Positions 25,055 through 37,272 of a stretch of 64,000 nucleotides of DNA are shown piece after piece (the first letter of the stretch is position 1; every line of letters starts with the position of its first letter). Origin of the DNA: Chrysemys picta bellii (lineage: Eukaryota > Chordata > Testudines > Emydidae); contig NC_088800.1 of assembly GCF_011386835.1 (NCBI RefSeq), forward strand, positions 14,222,572 to 14,286,571, written 5' to 3'. Made by a program: the position numbers and the translations under genes. The notes beneath the pieces are model-generated. The model was given only the letters and a program-made list of their open reading frames with translations. It had not been told where the DNA came from and searched no databases.

Positions 25055-25230
25055 AAATGTGCTAAGTCCTTGTCTACATTATGGGAACTCTGCAAAAGTT
25101 TCCAAAGACTGGGTCAGCTCTTCTGGTATTAGCGGCAGTGTGCACCTTACAAGAGACAAAGAAGCATTTGAACCACAGTGTAATACAATGTTTATCAACA
25201 CAGTGCTCAGAATCTCAACTCTTGCACTAG

Positions 25231-25627
25231 GGCCATGTCTCCACTACAAAATGATGTCGACCTAACTTACGTCGGCATACAGCCACCATAGTTATTAAAT
25301 CACTTGTGTGCGCACGCTTGGCTCCCTGGGTAGGCGGTGCACATCCTCACCGAGGAGCGCTCATATCAATTGTATTGTCTGCGTGGGGCATTATGGGACA
25401 GCTCCTGGAGGCCAGGAAAGTTAATGTAAGCAACGCAATGTCTACGCTGACCCTGTGTCGACCTAATTACATTGACTGTGACTCCACGCCACTCGGGGTG
25501 GTGGTGTTACTAAATTGGCGTAGAGAGGCACTTATGTTGAAGGGAGACAAATTTAAGAATACAATTCCACAGCTAGGTCAACCCAAGGCAGCTTCCGTCG
25601 ACCTTACCACGTTGCATAGACCAGGCC
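25231..25627. mobile_element. PIF/Harbinger-type MITE (397 bp)
   Basis: The left end GGCCATGTCTCCACTAC pairs with GGCCTGGTCTATGCAAC read from the right. The 3-bp direct repeat tag flanks it (25228-25230 and 25628-25630). The interior carries many GTCGACC-like words, as in the 11506 element. Confidence 0.75.
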
Positions 25628-25743
25628 TAGGTCTTCTACTATGGGGAGTGCTACTGAACTGGCATTAGCACTATGGGAAATTCTGCAAAAAGGGCAAAGA
25701 TTAAAGCTCTGTAGGAAGGTAAAGAACTAACAGCTTTGTCTGA

Positions 25744-25852
25744 GTACCTTTCCCAGACCTGAAGGAGAGCCCTGCGGAGACTGAAAGCTTGTCGCTTTTA
25801 CCAACAGAAGTTGGTCCAGTAAAAGTTATTACCTCACCCACCTCATCTCTCT
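25744..25852 (+). mobile_element. Penelope-like repeat fragment with a decayed hammerhead core
   Basis: The sequence gaaagcttgtcgcttttacc aacagaagttggtccagtaa belongs to a widespread reptile repeat. It is flanked by an imperfect direct repeat cagctttgtctgag / cagctttactgag at 25731-25744 and 25853-25865. On the plus strand CUGAAGG ... GAAA (25759-25786) occupies the positions of a hammerhead core. One core position is changed and stem II is weak. Confidence 0.6.
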
Positions 25853-27034
25853 CAGCTTTACTGAGCCCAGACAGGCAGCCTGGAAGTCTTTATAGAACTG
25901 ACTGAATGCTCCCATGCACTGTGACTTCTTCAGGAGCCATTACTACTACAACAGTTCTAAAGACTGTTGGGGCTCTTCCGTGGACGTTACCAGTCCATTT
26001 AGCTTCAGCTGAGCAAGGCATTCCCTAGAGACAACTGGCAAACCCTGTCTACGCCTGTAATAGGATTAACCGAAAAATGTTCACGACAATCAAATCACCA
26101 GCCCATTACACAACAATCTCTTTCTCTTCTAAATGAGATCCCATTTTCTCACGGTTTGCGAGTGATGTGCACAAGCTCCTGTTTCGGATCTTCTCTCAAG
26201 TGGCACAGATATGGATTTGGCTGCAGCAGCCTGGGCACCAGGAATGAATGATGCACGGAGGAGGTGGGGCAGCACAACACCAAACGCTACCAAACCACTG
26301 TCATTGGGTAACAGCTTTCCTCAATGGCTTCTTTGTTAATCAACAAGTCCATTAATACTGAGCAAATGCCTCGCTAATGGACACCCATAGGATCACAGGC
26401 TGCACTATTTGTGTGCAGCTCCTTTCATTGATTGCATTGAGATCAGCAAGGAAACGAGGAAGGATGTGAAATTTCTGCAGGAAAAACATTCCATAGCGGA
26501 TGCTCTGATTACTACATTGAGTCAGGTACTGTATGGAAGTCTCCTCTTAAAGAGACTTTATATCTGACTCTCTGATTAAAGAAATATTTCAGTATGGAGA
26601 ACGAGTAACAGGAACGGCCTTCATGGATCAGCCTGCAGGTCTATCAGATCTGATGTCTTGCCATCAAGGATCACACAACTAGTCAATATTCAACCTGCTG
26701 TCCCACTCCCTGCAATTATGGATCACACCATAAGTCTGTCTTGTCTACTGTTCCACCTTCTGCCATTACAGATCGCTCAAATGGTCCATCCAACCCAATA
26801 GCCTACCTCTTCCCATTACGCCTAGCAACACTGGACTCCAGCAGCCAAGGTATTCTGACTTGTGCCAGGCCAGAACATCAGTCCATTTACTCCTTTATTC
26901 AGCCTTTAGCAGCGGCTAATATCTAAAGCTTCAGAATGAGGCACAACCCCCCGCCCTGCATAATTCACCTGGCCAACTGCGCAATGCAGCACATGGTCTG
27001 GGGAGAGGCAGTGCCTTTCTGACCACCCCCTCAT

Positions 27035-27375
27035 GGTGGCTATGTCTGCACTTGGACTTGGGGGGGTGATTCTGAGCTTGCACAGATACCTGCGCTAGCT
27101 CTGCTCCAGCTATCATGCTCAAATTAGCAGTGTAGCCAGGGTAGCGCAGGCTAGCTGCCCAAATAAGTACCCAGGGTGTCCAGGCGGGCATGTACTCCCA
27201 TAGCCCATACCCGCCTAGACCCCCGCTACTTCCCTGGGTGGCGAGCCTAAGCCACCATCTGTGCTATCCCAGCTACTCTGCTGTTTTTAGCACCCTAGCT
27301 CAAGCAGAGCTAGCTCCGATATCTCTACGTCAGCTGGGAATCACACCCCCAGCTCCGAGAGTAGAGGTTTCCAAA
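27035..27375. mobile_element. Diverged MITE of the GTCTACAC group
   Basis: The left end ggctatgtctgcacttgg and interior words (gcgctagctctgctccagct, agcagtgtagccagggtagc, gtacccagggtgtccaggcg) match a common short reptile element. The right end is degenerate and its position is approximate. Confidence 0.5.
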
Positions 27376-28733
27376 TGGAAACAGGAGGGCGCTGCCGATT
27401 CAAGCTGAACTTCGCAGGGTTGTGAGTGCCCCGCTTGATAGCATGGTGCAGGAAACTGAGTGAGTAAAGTCCTGAGAGGTCAGGGAGAAGGTCGGCGGCT
27501 CACAAGCAAACAACTGAAAGGTCAGCTGAGTGATCTGCCAAACGAGTACTGTCACCTTGCAAAGGCTGCCTGCATACATGTAGGCGATGGTTTGATATTG
27601 TTTCAGTCTGGAAAAAAACAGATTCCCTTTTATAAAAGGCCAGGCTCTGAGTTGACACATTTAGCTATGAGCCCTCTCTTGGGAATAAGCCAGCTCAGTA
27701 GAAGCAGGTATACTTCAGCTAAGATAAGAGCTTGAGACATCTCTTTCCCTCCCTGATCACGGTCCACTCACACGAAACCTCTGGAAGGGCTGTCTAAGCA
27801 GCCTGAGTGAGGAGAACCACATGGACACAAAACTGAGGTGGCTGACACCCTCCTATGATGTGACATGTTTATTTCACAGGCAAATGAGTCAAACAAACCC
27901 AAATCAAGCTCTTCTTGTCCCCTCTGAGCTAGTGGTAAATAACAGAGGGGCAAGGAAGGGGAAGTGTTTCTGAGCCAGACATGGTTCGCCCGTGGAACAT
28001 AGAGGAGCAACAGGTCCCAGCGTCGAGCTGGGGACATGGGAAGAATTATACAGACGCTCACGGGACCTAAGAGACGAACTCCTCTTAGAGGACATGCAAG
28101 CAGGTGGAGTAAGGACTCCATGGAGCAGCTCAGTGATGCCTAGGGCCAAAAGGGGGGGCTTTCTGTGATTCAGGTCTGAACCTTGCTGGCAGAAGTCAGC
28201 AATGAATCTGGAGGGCTCAACTTAGACTAGATCGCACAAGCTTTTGCAGCACGACCGCTTGAAAACCAGGTGAGTACTGCAGGTCTCAGCCTAGCTCACT
28301 AATGGCTGGGTTTCTGCCTCCACTTTCTTTCCCTTTTTTTTTTTTAAATGAAGTTTTTATTGATTGACAAGAAAACCAGCCAGCATTAAATGAGACATGA
28401 CCCTGCACAGTCAAATTAAGCTATTAGAGCACTGTAACCAATACAGAATATGCAGCACTGATCGCATAAGGAGCAAGGAGAATTTTTTTCAATGCAGCAA
28501 TTATTAAAGGAGAGAAGGAAAATGAAGCAGACCAGAAAATCAAACAGAACTGCAACTTCAGCCCCGAGCTACACATGAAGCAACAGGAACAAACACATCT
28601 AACTCAAGGTTCATCTCTCCAAAAACAATCATGTCCCATCCAAAAATGGTCCATTGTTTCTTCTGACAGTTGGAGCACGAAGACATGTCAAGTGCAAGAA
28701 AAGGAGTCAGATTCGTAAAACTTCGAGAGCAGA

Positions 28734-28755
28734 ACACACACACACACACACACAC
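28734..28755. repeat. (AC)n microsatellite
   Basis: An uninterrupted run of about 11 AC dinucleotides. Confidence 0.95.
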
Positions 28756-29269
28756 ATGACCAAGAACACTTGTGCAAAATTATGAGTGTGCACTTTGTAT
28801 GGCCATTGTGAGGACTCAGATCACACACTGGTTTTAAGCCACCTGAAAATCTAGCCTGGACTGTATACAAGAAGGTCAGGGAAAGAAAAAAGAAAAGTCC
28901 AACTAGAAGGACCAAGGCTGCCACTTGACCCTCCATGAGGATTGCAACCCCCTATGCTCTCTCCCATCATTTACACACAATTTAAATCCCTCGAGAGCTG
29001 TTCTGTGTGTTCCTTCCCTCAGTTAACCTCCTGCGCCCAAATTCCTCTGCCCTGTTATCTCCACCTCCGAAGATCAATCCTTCTGCCCCAGTCACCCCGC
29101 TCTCACGGTCTCTTTTCTTCACCCTATTAATGTGCCCTTCTGAGGGTTCTTTCTTGACATCCTTGTCCTCCACTGGCTTGGAGTCAGTAAATGTGTGTGG
29201 TGTCACTTTTCATGCTGGTTGATACAGAAGATAAGGGGCTGATTACTACCTCCCATTACAAGAGATCTA

Positions 29270-29335
29270 CCTTAGCTCGGGTGGCACAGGCCTGGGCTTT
29301 TGGGACTCAAGGCTGAGGGTTCCAGTTCCCCAGGC
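29270..29335 (+). mobile_element. tRNA-derived SINE head
   Basis: The A-box-like TAGCTCGGGTGG and the B-box-like GGGTTCCAGTTCC are spaced as in a tRNA-derived pol III promoter. No clear SINE tail follows, and the sequence cannot fold as a good tRNA. Confidence 0.45.
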
Positions 29336-30511
29336 ACATGTGTGGTTTATACAACTGCTTCTGCAGTGTGTGAGGCACAGATTCATTGCAGCACTGCCTT
29401 CCTCTTGAGCTCAGTCTTCTCCTGTAGTCCACCCAGGGAAGGGTACAGCAGAGTGGGGGCTGCTCATCTGAAACCTTGACTATATCTCTACATGGCCATC
29501 TAGAATAATTTCTGTACTGAGCAGAGTCACCGCCTCCTTCCCTCTGGACTCTTCTCCAACACTGGAACTGCACTTGCAGCATAACCATGAAGGGAAAATG
29601 GGAAGAAGAGCTGTTTGTTACTTTTCTCCCAACAAAGCAATAGCTGTGAGGAACAATGCCATGTCATGGCGCCATGCTGCTCATAATGGAGCCAGGTGCA
29701 GACTGAGTGAAAACTCTCAGTTCTATGGATGCAAAAGTTGGCAAATACGTAACCAGCTGCCATGTGCTTAAATAATGGCAGGCGTGAGCCAGCTCTGCAG
29801 TTTAGCAGCAGCACTATGCACTGCTATACTGGGGCCCTAAGTATGAATTTTTATTTTAAACTTGGACTTTCCCAGTCAGCTGGGGAGCGCTCATGGGCAG
29901 AAGGTCAGCATGACCAGCTGGTGGTGGATCAGAAACACAATGCACAGAGCTTTGTGGTAGCTGTAAACGTTCACCAGCACTGAAATTTACACATCAAACC
30001 CCGGAGAGGAGCTTCTCGGGTGCATAATGAGAATGTGAGCCTCACCTGGGGTGAAGCTCAAAGAGGGAGGGGGAGAACTGTGGTATCGAACTGTGACTGA
30101 ATTTTTGATTAAGAAGCTGATGATCAATAAAAGTTATGTGCAGAGGCTCACTGGGTCAATGAGATACTAGCTATCCTCTGGCACAGGGACATCGGAGGCC
30201 ACACAGGTCTTGCCTTACTCACCATCCAAGGTCACCAAACCTTCCCCTCCCTGCCTCTTCTCACTACTGGCGAGGCCTGAATTTAGGCCTTGTATTTGCC
30301 AAGACAGCAGGCTGTAGTTCTCCCCTTCCAGAGTTCCAGTCCTAAGGGAGCTGGGGGAAGGAGGAAGCGAAACTACTTAGAAAGGAACTTGGCTGGGAAA
30401 AGAGTAATGCAAGAGATTTACAGCCTGATTCTGGGCTTGAGATGCAAAGTCTGGAAAAAAATGGAAAAGGTATCCATAATGTTCCAAGACAGCTCCATTA
30501 ATCTAAAGAGG

Positions 30512-30602
30512 CCTCCTGGCACTAGGACACATGGCCTCGAACACATTAAGCAGGAAGCCATCTTAGGTGCACTGACCACTAGGCCACCAGGCCATATGAT
30601 GA
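30512..30602 (-). mobile_element. tRNA-derived SINE head
   Basis: On the minus strand TGGCCTAGTGGTCAGTGCACC (A box) is followed by GTGTTCGAGGCC (B box) at tRNA-like spacing. There is no intact anticodon arm or CCA-like end, so this is a SINE piece and not a tRNA gene. Confidence 0.5.
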
Positions 30603-32459
30603 ATGGCTGTTTTATATGAACAGTGACGTAACACGAAAATGACCACACAGCAATTCCCACAACCGCTATCACATTATCCTCCCCAGATGACAGTGTAACT
30701 GCTAAAGAGGTATTGTGTGTTCCATCTTAATAATAATTAATATCATCAGTGCTTTTCATCCCAAAGGATCATAAGGCATTACAGACCGCATATACTTTAT
30801 AAAGGAACCATTTCTAACAACATAGCCACCTGTTTAATAGCACATAGGAGGCAAGGCTACACAGGATTTTAGGACAGCAAGTGATGAGGAGTACTTCTAA
30901 TTAACACTGCAGGGAGAAATCAGACAGGCAGAATGTCATTACCTGAGTGTGAATTTAACCATAACACCACGTCTAATAATCTGACTTTTCTGATCATCTT
31001 TAATGACCACAGGGAGTGTGGCCAGGACCTTTGTTTTGTATTTCATCCAAAAAAACATTGCCTCACGCAGCACAGCACAGCACGCCCTGCCTCCGTACAC
31101 ATTGGAATGCTAGTTCAGTGCTCTGCTGACAAAGGGAAGAACACCATCAATGCTCCCTGCAGCACTTCAGGGCAGCGCTTCTACCACTTCCCTGAGAAAA
31201 GTAGTCCACCCCCATGCTAACCAGGTCGTTGAACTAGTCCCAGAGCCCACGGGTTGCCTTGTTCCTAGTGGACAAATGTCCACATCACAAAAAACATCAT
31301 GGGTAAAATTTTCCAAAGTGTCTAAGTTATATAGGCCCTTGTGAAAATGTCTCCCCCTGACTAACTGCCCCCTCTTGTCTTCAGCCTCAAAAGAGAGGCC
31401 AAAGACCAAATGGGCCACAGAGGCTGAACTACTTCCTGGCCTCGAGAGCTGGTCCCTCCAGGGCAAACCGAGGCATACTGGCTACGGAAACTTACGCTAC
31501 AATTTCCTGTGCTATACCCGATTTAGGGAGAGAGGAATTCAGTTTCCAGGATGATCTGGCACCCATCATCCACACTAGGTTTACTAAAATAATGTATACA
31601 ATAATGGTGGAATTGGTGTATTATACATGCATTAATTTAAAATAGTCCCTGCAGTTTAGAGTAGTTAATGCCAATGTGTAGATCAATCAGATGTTCACAG
31701 ATTTATACTAAATGTAAGAGAATTGGTTTCCCAGCAACCTACGCAACTTGGGTATCCATCAAAACCCAGGGAAAGCTGAGAAAATCAGCAAACATGATAC
31801 TTTTTCTGGGGTATCCCAAAGAGAACAAGATGATTGAACAGTGCATTGCAATCTTCCCCAAGTGTATCAAATTCGTACAGCGCTGGGGTTTGCAATTGCC
31901 CTCAGCAGAGAGAGAGTAAAGGCAGCTCATTAATAGTACTTGACACTGAAGATCTCTTATATTAAAAAGCATTGCAATTACTTAGATCAAAACTCTATAT
32001 TATTCATAAGGTCCACATCTATTATGAAAATATTATTTATGCTACTATGGGGAAATGTAATAAATAAGGCAATAAACTCTTTCTTCCTCCAGGCCAAGAC
32101 AGAATCTGTAGCTTGGAGCACTCTGTTTTCATCAGTCAGCGAATCCGATGTCCCAGGCTCCATGTTGCATTCTTTCAGCCAATAAAGGAAGTCAAGGAAG
32201 GAGAGGCAGTAAGGAGAAGTCTTCCATTTGTATAAGGCAAATATCGCCCTACCCTTCCCCTCGTAAGCTCTGCAATGAGCCTCTCTGAAAGCATATGACA
32301 TATCTATGTGCTTGGCAATAAAGTCTGTAAAATGGAGCTACTTTTGCACTCCCAGCTCAGCCCACCTCCTACCGAGTTGGCAAGAAGCTAACTTAACTGA
32401 TCTCAACTGGGCGTTACCTCCTTGCCAACTATGAAATAATTACAGGAGGCACGTAAACA

Positions 32460-32680
32460 CACAACATGGTCTAGTGGACTGAATGCAGGCCGGGGAGCCA
32501 GCAACTCCGGGATCTAATCCGAGCTGCCACTGACTTGCCCTGGGACCCCGCACAAGTCAATTCCCCTTCTGCCTTTCCCCTTCTGTAAAATGGAGACAAG
32601 GATCCTTTGCTACCTGACAAGCGGCTGTGAGGAGTAATCAGTGTTTCTAGAGAGCTGTGAAGTACTAAGTATCTCTACCT
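32460..32680 (+). mobile_element. MIR-like CORE-SINE
   Basis: A box (tggtctagtgg), B-box-like ggatctaatcc, 'gctgccactgacttgccctg', 'cacaagtcaattcccc', 'ttctgtaaaatggagacaag' and a tail near 'agagctgtgaagtact' follow in MIR order on the plus strand. Confidence 0.8.
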
Positions 32681-32837
32681 GAGAAACCCAGAGCAGAACA
32701 CCCCAAAGCTCCCAGATACCCTGCTTCCCTAAGGAACTTTGCCCTGCTCATTGTAAGGCATGTCCCTCCACCAAGCCTCACTCTGGCTTGTTGGACTCTG
32801 CCCCAGTGAACATGGGCTTGCAAATCTTGTCCTAGAT

Positions 32838-33173
32838 CAGGGGTCGGCAACGTTCGGCACACGGCTCGCCAGGGTAAGCACCCTGGCGGGCCGGGCCAGT
32901 TTTATTTACCTGCTGACGCGGCAGGTTCGGCCGATCGCGGCCCCCACTGGCCGCGGTTCGCCGTCCCGGGCCAATGGGGGCGGCGAGAAGCCGCAGACAG
33001 CACATCGCTCGCCCGCGCCGCTTCTCGCCGCCCCCATTGGCCCGGGACGGCGAACCGCGGCCAGTGGGGGCCGCGATCGGCCGAACCTGCCGCGTCAGCA
33101 GGTAAATAAAACTGGCCCGGCCCGCCAGGGTGCTTACCCTGGCGAGCCGCGTGCCGAACGTTGCCGACCCCTG
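32838..33173. mobile_element. hAT-type MITE, near-perfect 336-bp palindrome
   Basis: The ends CAGGGGTCGGCAACGTTCGG and its inverted copy extend inward as one giant terminal inverted repeat of about 155 bp per arm, around a short centre near 32995-33020. A perfect 8-bp target duplication TCCTAGAT flanks it (32830-32837 and 33174-33181), diagnostic of hAT transposition. The element is GC- and CpG-rich and has no transposase. The close identity of the arms suggests recent insertion or arm conversion. Confidence 0.93.
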
Positions 33174-35797
33174 TCCTAGATCATGGATGATATCTACTAA
33201 TGTGCCCATCACCAGAGACTCTGGGTGCCTGTCCCCTGGTTTGCACAGGCTCTGCACCCTAAGTATAAGACCCACAGGACAGGGTACTGAGCTGCACTGA
33301 ATGAGGCCTTATTGGAGACACCTGGAGCAAGACCTCAGCCTAGCTACATTTGTCTTTGATGTGTGAGGGCCCCAGCCATGCAAGGACAAGAATGGAAACT
33401 GCAGGCTGCGTAACACAATGCTTGGAACTGGGGCTGAGATCCTTTCCTGGGAGTTTCTCCCCCCTGTACTGGCAGCTTTCAAACCAGAGAGCAGTTACCT
33501 CCCCCGAGAATGCAGGCTGGTAATTCTGAATGGGACACAGGGGAAGGAAGGAAAACCCAGCTGAGCTCCCTTTCCTCTTAGGGAGCAGGGTGGAACGACT
33601 GTAACCAGCCAGCCTGGTTCTCACAGGGCCACCTCAACTGAGACCCACTCTCTGGCCTCACAGAGCTCGTCTGAAACATAGGTTGGGGGCATGGAGCCCA
33701 TCCTGCTTCTTCTGCGTGCATGGAACCTGCCATGGCCGCAGGCCCACTCTACCCCATGCTTGACACTCCACATCAGTTACAGTGCTATGATGTAAAATGA
33801 CTGATACTTTTAATACAAGGGGCCAGTCATTTATTTATTAGCTGGAGATGGGCTCTTCAGGCTGGGATGGATGCATTAAATCAACCGCATTCCCGGCCAT
33901 TAAAAATTCATCCAATTCATAATGTAGGACGCCAGTAATTTCTTTATTAGTGTCAAGTGTGAGGTTTTTTTCCCCCCATGGTTTTTACTTTACTTCTTCA
34001 CTTTCCTAAAGACTTTGCTCAGTTGAGGATTAGCTCAAATTAATCCCTCAAGTAGGAGGTGGAAGGGTGAGAGAGGATGAGATGAAGGAGGGAGGGAGGC
34101 AGGGACTTTGATTTCGTTTCAGTGTTGCAATTAGAAGGCAAACTTGCCATGTACGCTTTGGAGATTTAGCCACCGTCTCTGCCTTTTATCCCTACAGAGT
34201 CACATAGATCTGTTATTTTACAATATAAAGGAAGTGGTTTTTTATTTTGTTTTTGAAAGAACCCTTTGGCCTGGCACAGGGTTAATAAGAAGGGATGGAA
34301 TGGGATAAGGAAGGGCAATGCAGCTTCTGTTTACCATTTCCTATAGTACAAGAACAAGAAGGCACTCCAGATTTAAAAGCCAGCACATTTAAAACCAATA
34401 TTTTAATGTATCAATAACCTGGAGAACTACCGATGCAAGATATTAAGGCAAATAACTCAGTAAGACTCAAAAGGATTAGACGTTTCTCTGAAGAACGGGA
34501 TGTGCAATTACATTAGTGGGCCTCTGGGTGCTACTGCAATGTAAATAATAAATAATTCACAATTTCCCGGGAGTAAAACAGCAAGAGCTCACAGACTTCA
34601 TGGCACCAAGTGATCACTAGCTGGAGTCAGGAAGAAATCCCTACTACACTCCCCCTCAGTAAGAATACTATTGCATGACTGGGTGCACCCTCGTCAGCAG
34701 CACCCAACACTGGCCCCTGTTAGAGGTAGCAGACTGGATTAGATTCAGCTCAATTCTACCCTTGGGTCTGCCACTGGGTTGTTCCAAGTGCCTGCGGCAT
34801 GTAGCATAGTGACAGATGCGGCATCCTCCATAGCCAAGTTTTGTTACATGATACAGGAGGCAGCCGCATTCTTTACAAAAACTGTCTAGCTCATTTAGCA
34901 ATCGGACTGGCTGAGCATTCACAGTCCATTCACACATCCTTTCCTAGACCTCTGTGCAGGTCCATGGAACGCGAGTCCCCTTTGACACGAGGAGCTCTTT
35001 GGAGTGAACCTATTGCAATTGGGGAGAGCATCTTTCTACCCTGATCTCTGCCTGGGTTTCACCACTGGAACTGTGGGTTCTGTCATGTTCTGAAAATGCT
35101 GTTTTGAGGAGAAACCACTCCTGGGGTCTCTGTCTAAAAGCGGCATTGGAAATGGACAGTGCTTGTGACTGCTGATGAACCATCACCATTACATCAGCTC
35201 TAGGGTACCAGACTATACCTCCATTGGGAGAGGCAGCGCTACTAAAGATGCTCACGCTATGTTGGGAGTAATAATTTTTCTAACCGGCACCTGGACTTGT
35301 CATTAATAATTGGTGTCTTTATTAGTAGCTTTAATTCAATTGCACTGCCAGCAGAGAGCATCTCCTTCAAACCAAGTCAACTCAGATCAGCTCTGGAAGA
35401 CTTCACCCAACCATAACTCTTCAGCAGGATGTGATGTTATATCTGCAAAACCAACTCTCATTGGGTAGATTATACCAAGAGAGGATGACATTGTTTCCAA
35501 GCAACTCCTGGGACCTGGCAACTAGCTTCTACAAAATAACACTTTCTTGGGTACCACGACATTCCACAGCCACATCAGAGCATCCATGTACTACATGGGC
35601 ATCATGGATCTGTAGGTACATCAGGCAGGTCAAGGGTCTTTCAGAATGCTTCAGTTTTATAAGCCAAACCAAATTCAGGAAAAAGACACAATAAATAAAT
35701 AGCTGATGGGTATCAGAGTAGCAGCCGTGTTAGTCTGTATCCACAAAAAGAAGAACAGGAGTACTTGTGGCACCTTAGAGACTAACAAATTTATTAG

Positions 35798-35834
35798 AGC
35801 ATAAGCTTTCGTGGACTACAGCCCACTTCTTCGG
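35798..35834 (-). ncRNA. Hammerhead-ribozyme-like core (left arm)
   Basis: It is the same core as at 36060-36097, read on the minus strand because the arms are inverted. The sequence is identical, including the C in place of U in CUGANGA. Confidence 0.5.
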
Positions 35835-35852
35835 ATGCATATATATATATAT

Positions 35853-36042
35853 ATGAGTGTCACAGGTGTGCAAATGAGTGTGCAGGTAAAGTGTGGATGT
35901 GCCCAGGGTGGCAAGTGAGTATATACACATCCTTGCTGCAGCCAAGTAACTTTCAAATTTAATCATTATTCTCATGTGAAAGAGTTTGCTCCCATACTGC
36001 TGAAGTGGGAAGGATCAAACTACCCTTTCCTTGATGGACAGA
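35853..36042 (+). repeat. Captured copy of 37083-37272
   Basis: There are 190 bp collinear with 37083-37272 at a constant offset of 1230, with no indels and two differences (35957 A versus G at 37187; 35979 A versus G at 37209). This copy is bounded on both sides by element arms, so it is the derived one. Confidence 0.95.
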
Positions 36043-36059
36043 TGCATATATATATGCAT

Positions 36060-36097
36060 CCGAAGAAGTGGGCTGTAGTCCACGAAAGCTTATGCTC
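36060..36097 (+). ncRNA. Hammerhead-ribozyme-like core (right arm)
   Basis: CCGAAGA (36060-36066, against consensus CUGANGA) is followed by a hairpin GUGG...CCAC (36068-36083), then GAAA (36084-36087), GC-UUAU-GC and UC (36088-36097). Order and spacing are those of a minimal hammerhead with a very short stem III, as described for Penelope-like elements. Stem I is not evident and one core base (U to C) deviates, so activity is doubtful. Confidence 0.5.
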
Positions 36098-37082
36098 TAA
36101 TAAATTTGTTAGTCTCTAAGGTGCCACAAGTACTCCTGTTCTTCTTTTAGCTGATGGGTAAGTTCTCTCTCTACATACCATCTATTTTTAGAAATACCCA
36201 AAGCATAATTCACACAATCAATGTGCCATTAGGAGATCCTTCTAAAGCTTTCTTCATTATCACTGGCATCAGGGCTGCACGAGTTAGCAATATACCCAGG
36301 ACAAGCTGCTGTGTCACCATTATGCCAGGCGGAGAGGACGGAGCTCTGAGCCAGGACAGCAATGACTGATGAAGACCATTATGTCTTTCTGTGGCACAGA
36401 CACCCACCTCAGCCCCAAGAACAGAGTGGAGCTGAGACAAATTCAACCGGACAGACATTACAAAATACCAATACGTAGGTGAGCGAATGATTAAACAGGC
36501 ACCAATTTACAGCATGATAATCTCTCTCCTCCTTCTGTCACCTGCCCTATCCTTTCTTTCACACCCCACCACTTCCACAATGCCTCACAGTTTATGACCT
36601 GCCAGAATTGAAAATCCAGTCTCTCTTGCCAGTTCATGAAAACCCTTCACCCCACCCCTCACCCCCAGAAATTGCAGAGACAGCCATTTTTGACAGGTAG
36701 GGGCAATATGTGAAAGGGAAGCTGCCCAGGCTGCATGTCAATGTGCCTGCTGCCATTGCTGGGCGTGCATGGGAGGGGTGGGGGTGCGGAGGGTGGTGCC
36801 AGAACTGGCAAGCGTGCTCAGCAGAAAGTAGAAAATTCACAGGTGCAAAGTTACCTGTGAGCAGAGGCGTCTGATAAGTGGGTTTGAATGTACGTGTGAG
36901 AGCACATGCATTGGTGAGTGAGTGCCTGTAGCTAATCCAGCTACGGTTTTATACCATGCCTGTCACTACAGTATACGAGTGAGCATGCATATGTACGCAA
37001 ATCAATATGTACGTCAGAGGGCGTAGAAGTAAGGATGATGGGTATGTGATTGCAATACATGGGTGGGACAGACTACATATAA

Positions 37083-37272
37083 ATGAGTGTCACAGGTGTG
37101 CAAATGAGTGTGCAGGTAAAGTGTGGATGTGCCCAGGGTGGCAAGTGAGTATATACACATCCTTGCTGCAGCCAAGTAACTTTCAAGTTTAATCATTATT
37201 CTCATGTGGAAGAGTTTGCTCCCATACTGCTGAAGTGGGAAGGATCAAACTACCCTTTCCTTGATGGACAGA
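37083..37272 (+). repeat. Probable source of the captured 190-bp segment
   Basis: It is embedded in TG-rich unique-looking sequence with no element arms at its edges. It is 188/190 identical to 35853-36042 in the same orientation. Confidence 0.9.

Larger units (their letters stand above)
35711..36148. mobile_element. Foldback Penelope-like retroelement carrying a captured 190-bp local segment
   Basis: The left arm starts tatcagagtagcagccgtgt and runs to about 35848. The right arm is an inverted copy lacking the first ~35 bp. Positions 35746-35848 and 36046-36148 are perfectly complementary (103 bp by my reading). The 13-bp sequence tagctgatgggta occurs at both edges (35700-35712 and 36148-36160), so the whole block entered as one unit. 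Between the arms, 35853-36042 is a copy of 37083-37272. A hammerhead-like core lies in each arm. The Penelope-like class is inferred from the inverted arrangement, long target duplication and ribozyme-like core. Confidence 0.85.

Noticed and set aside
32760..33275. Two long frames on opposite strands with near-identical peptides
   Set aside because: They are the two arms of the hAT palindrome read from each strand.
34590..34640. Minus-strand DHLVP peptide resembling the missing truncated-TrkC exon
   Set aside because: A stop codon follows immediately, the flanking residues do not match, and there are no splice sites; it is a chance five-residue match.
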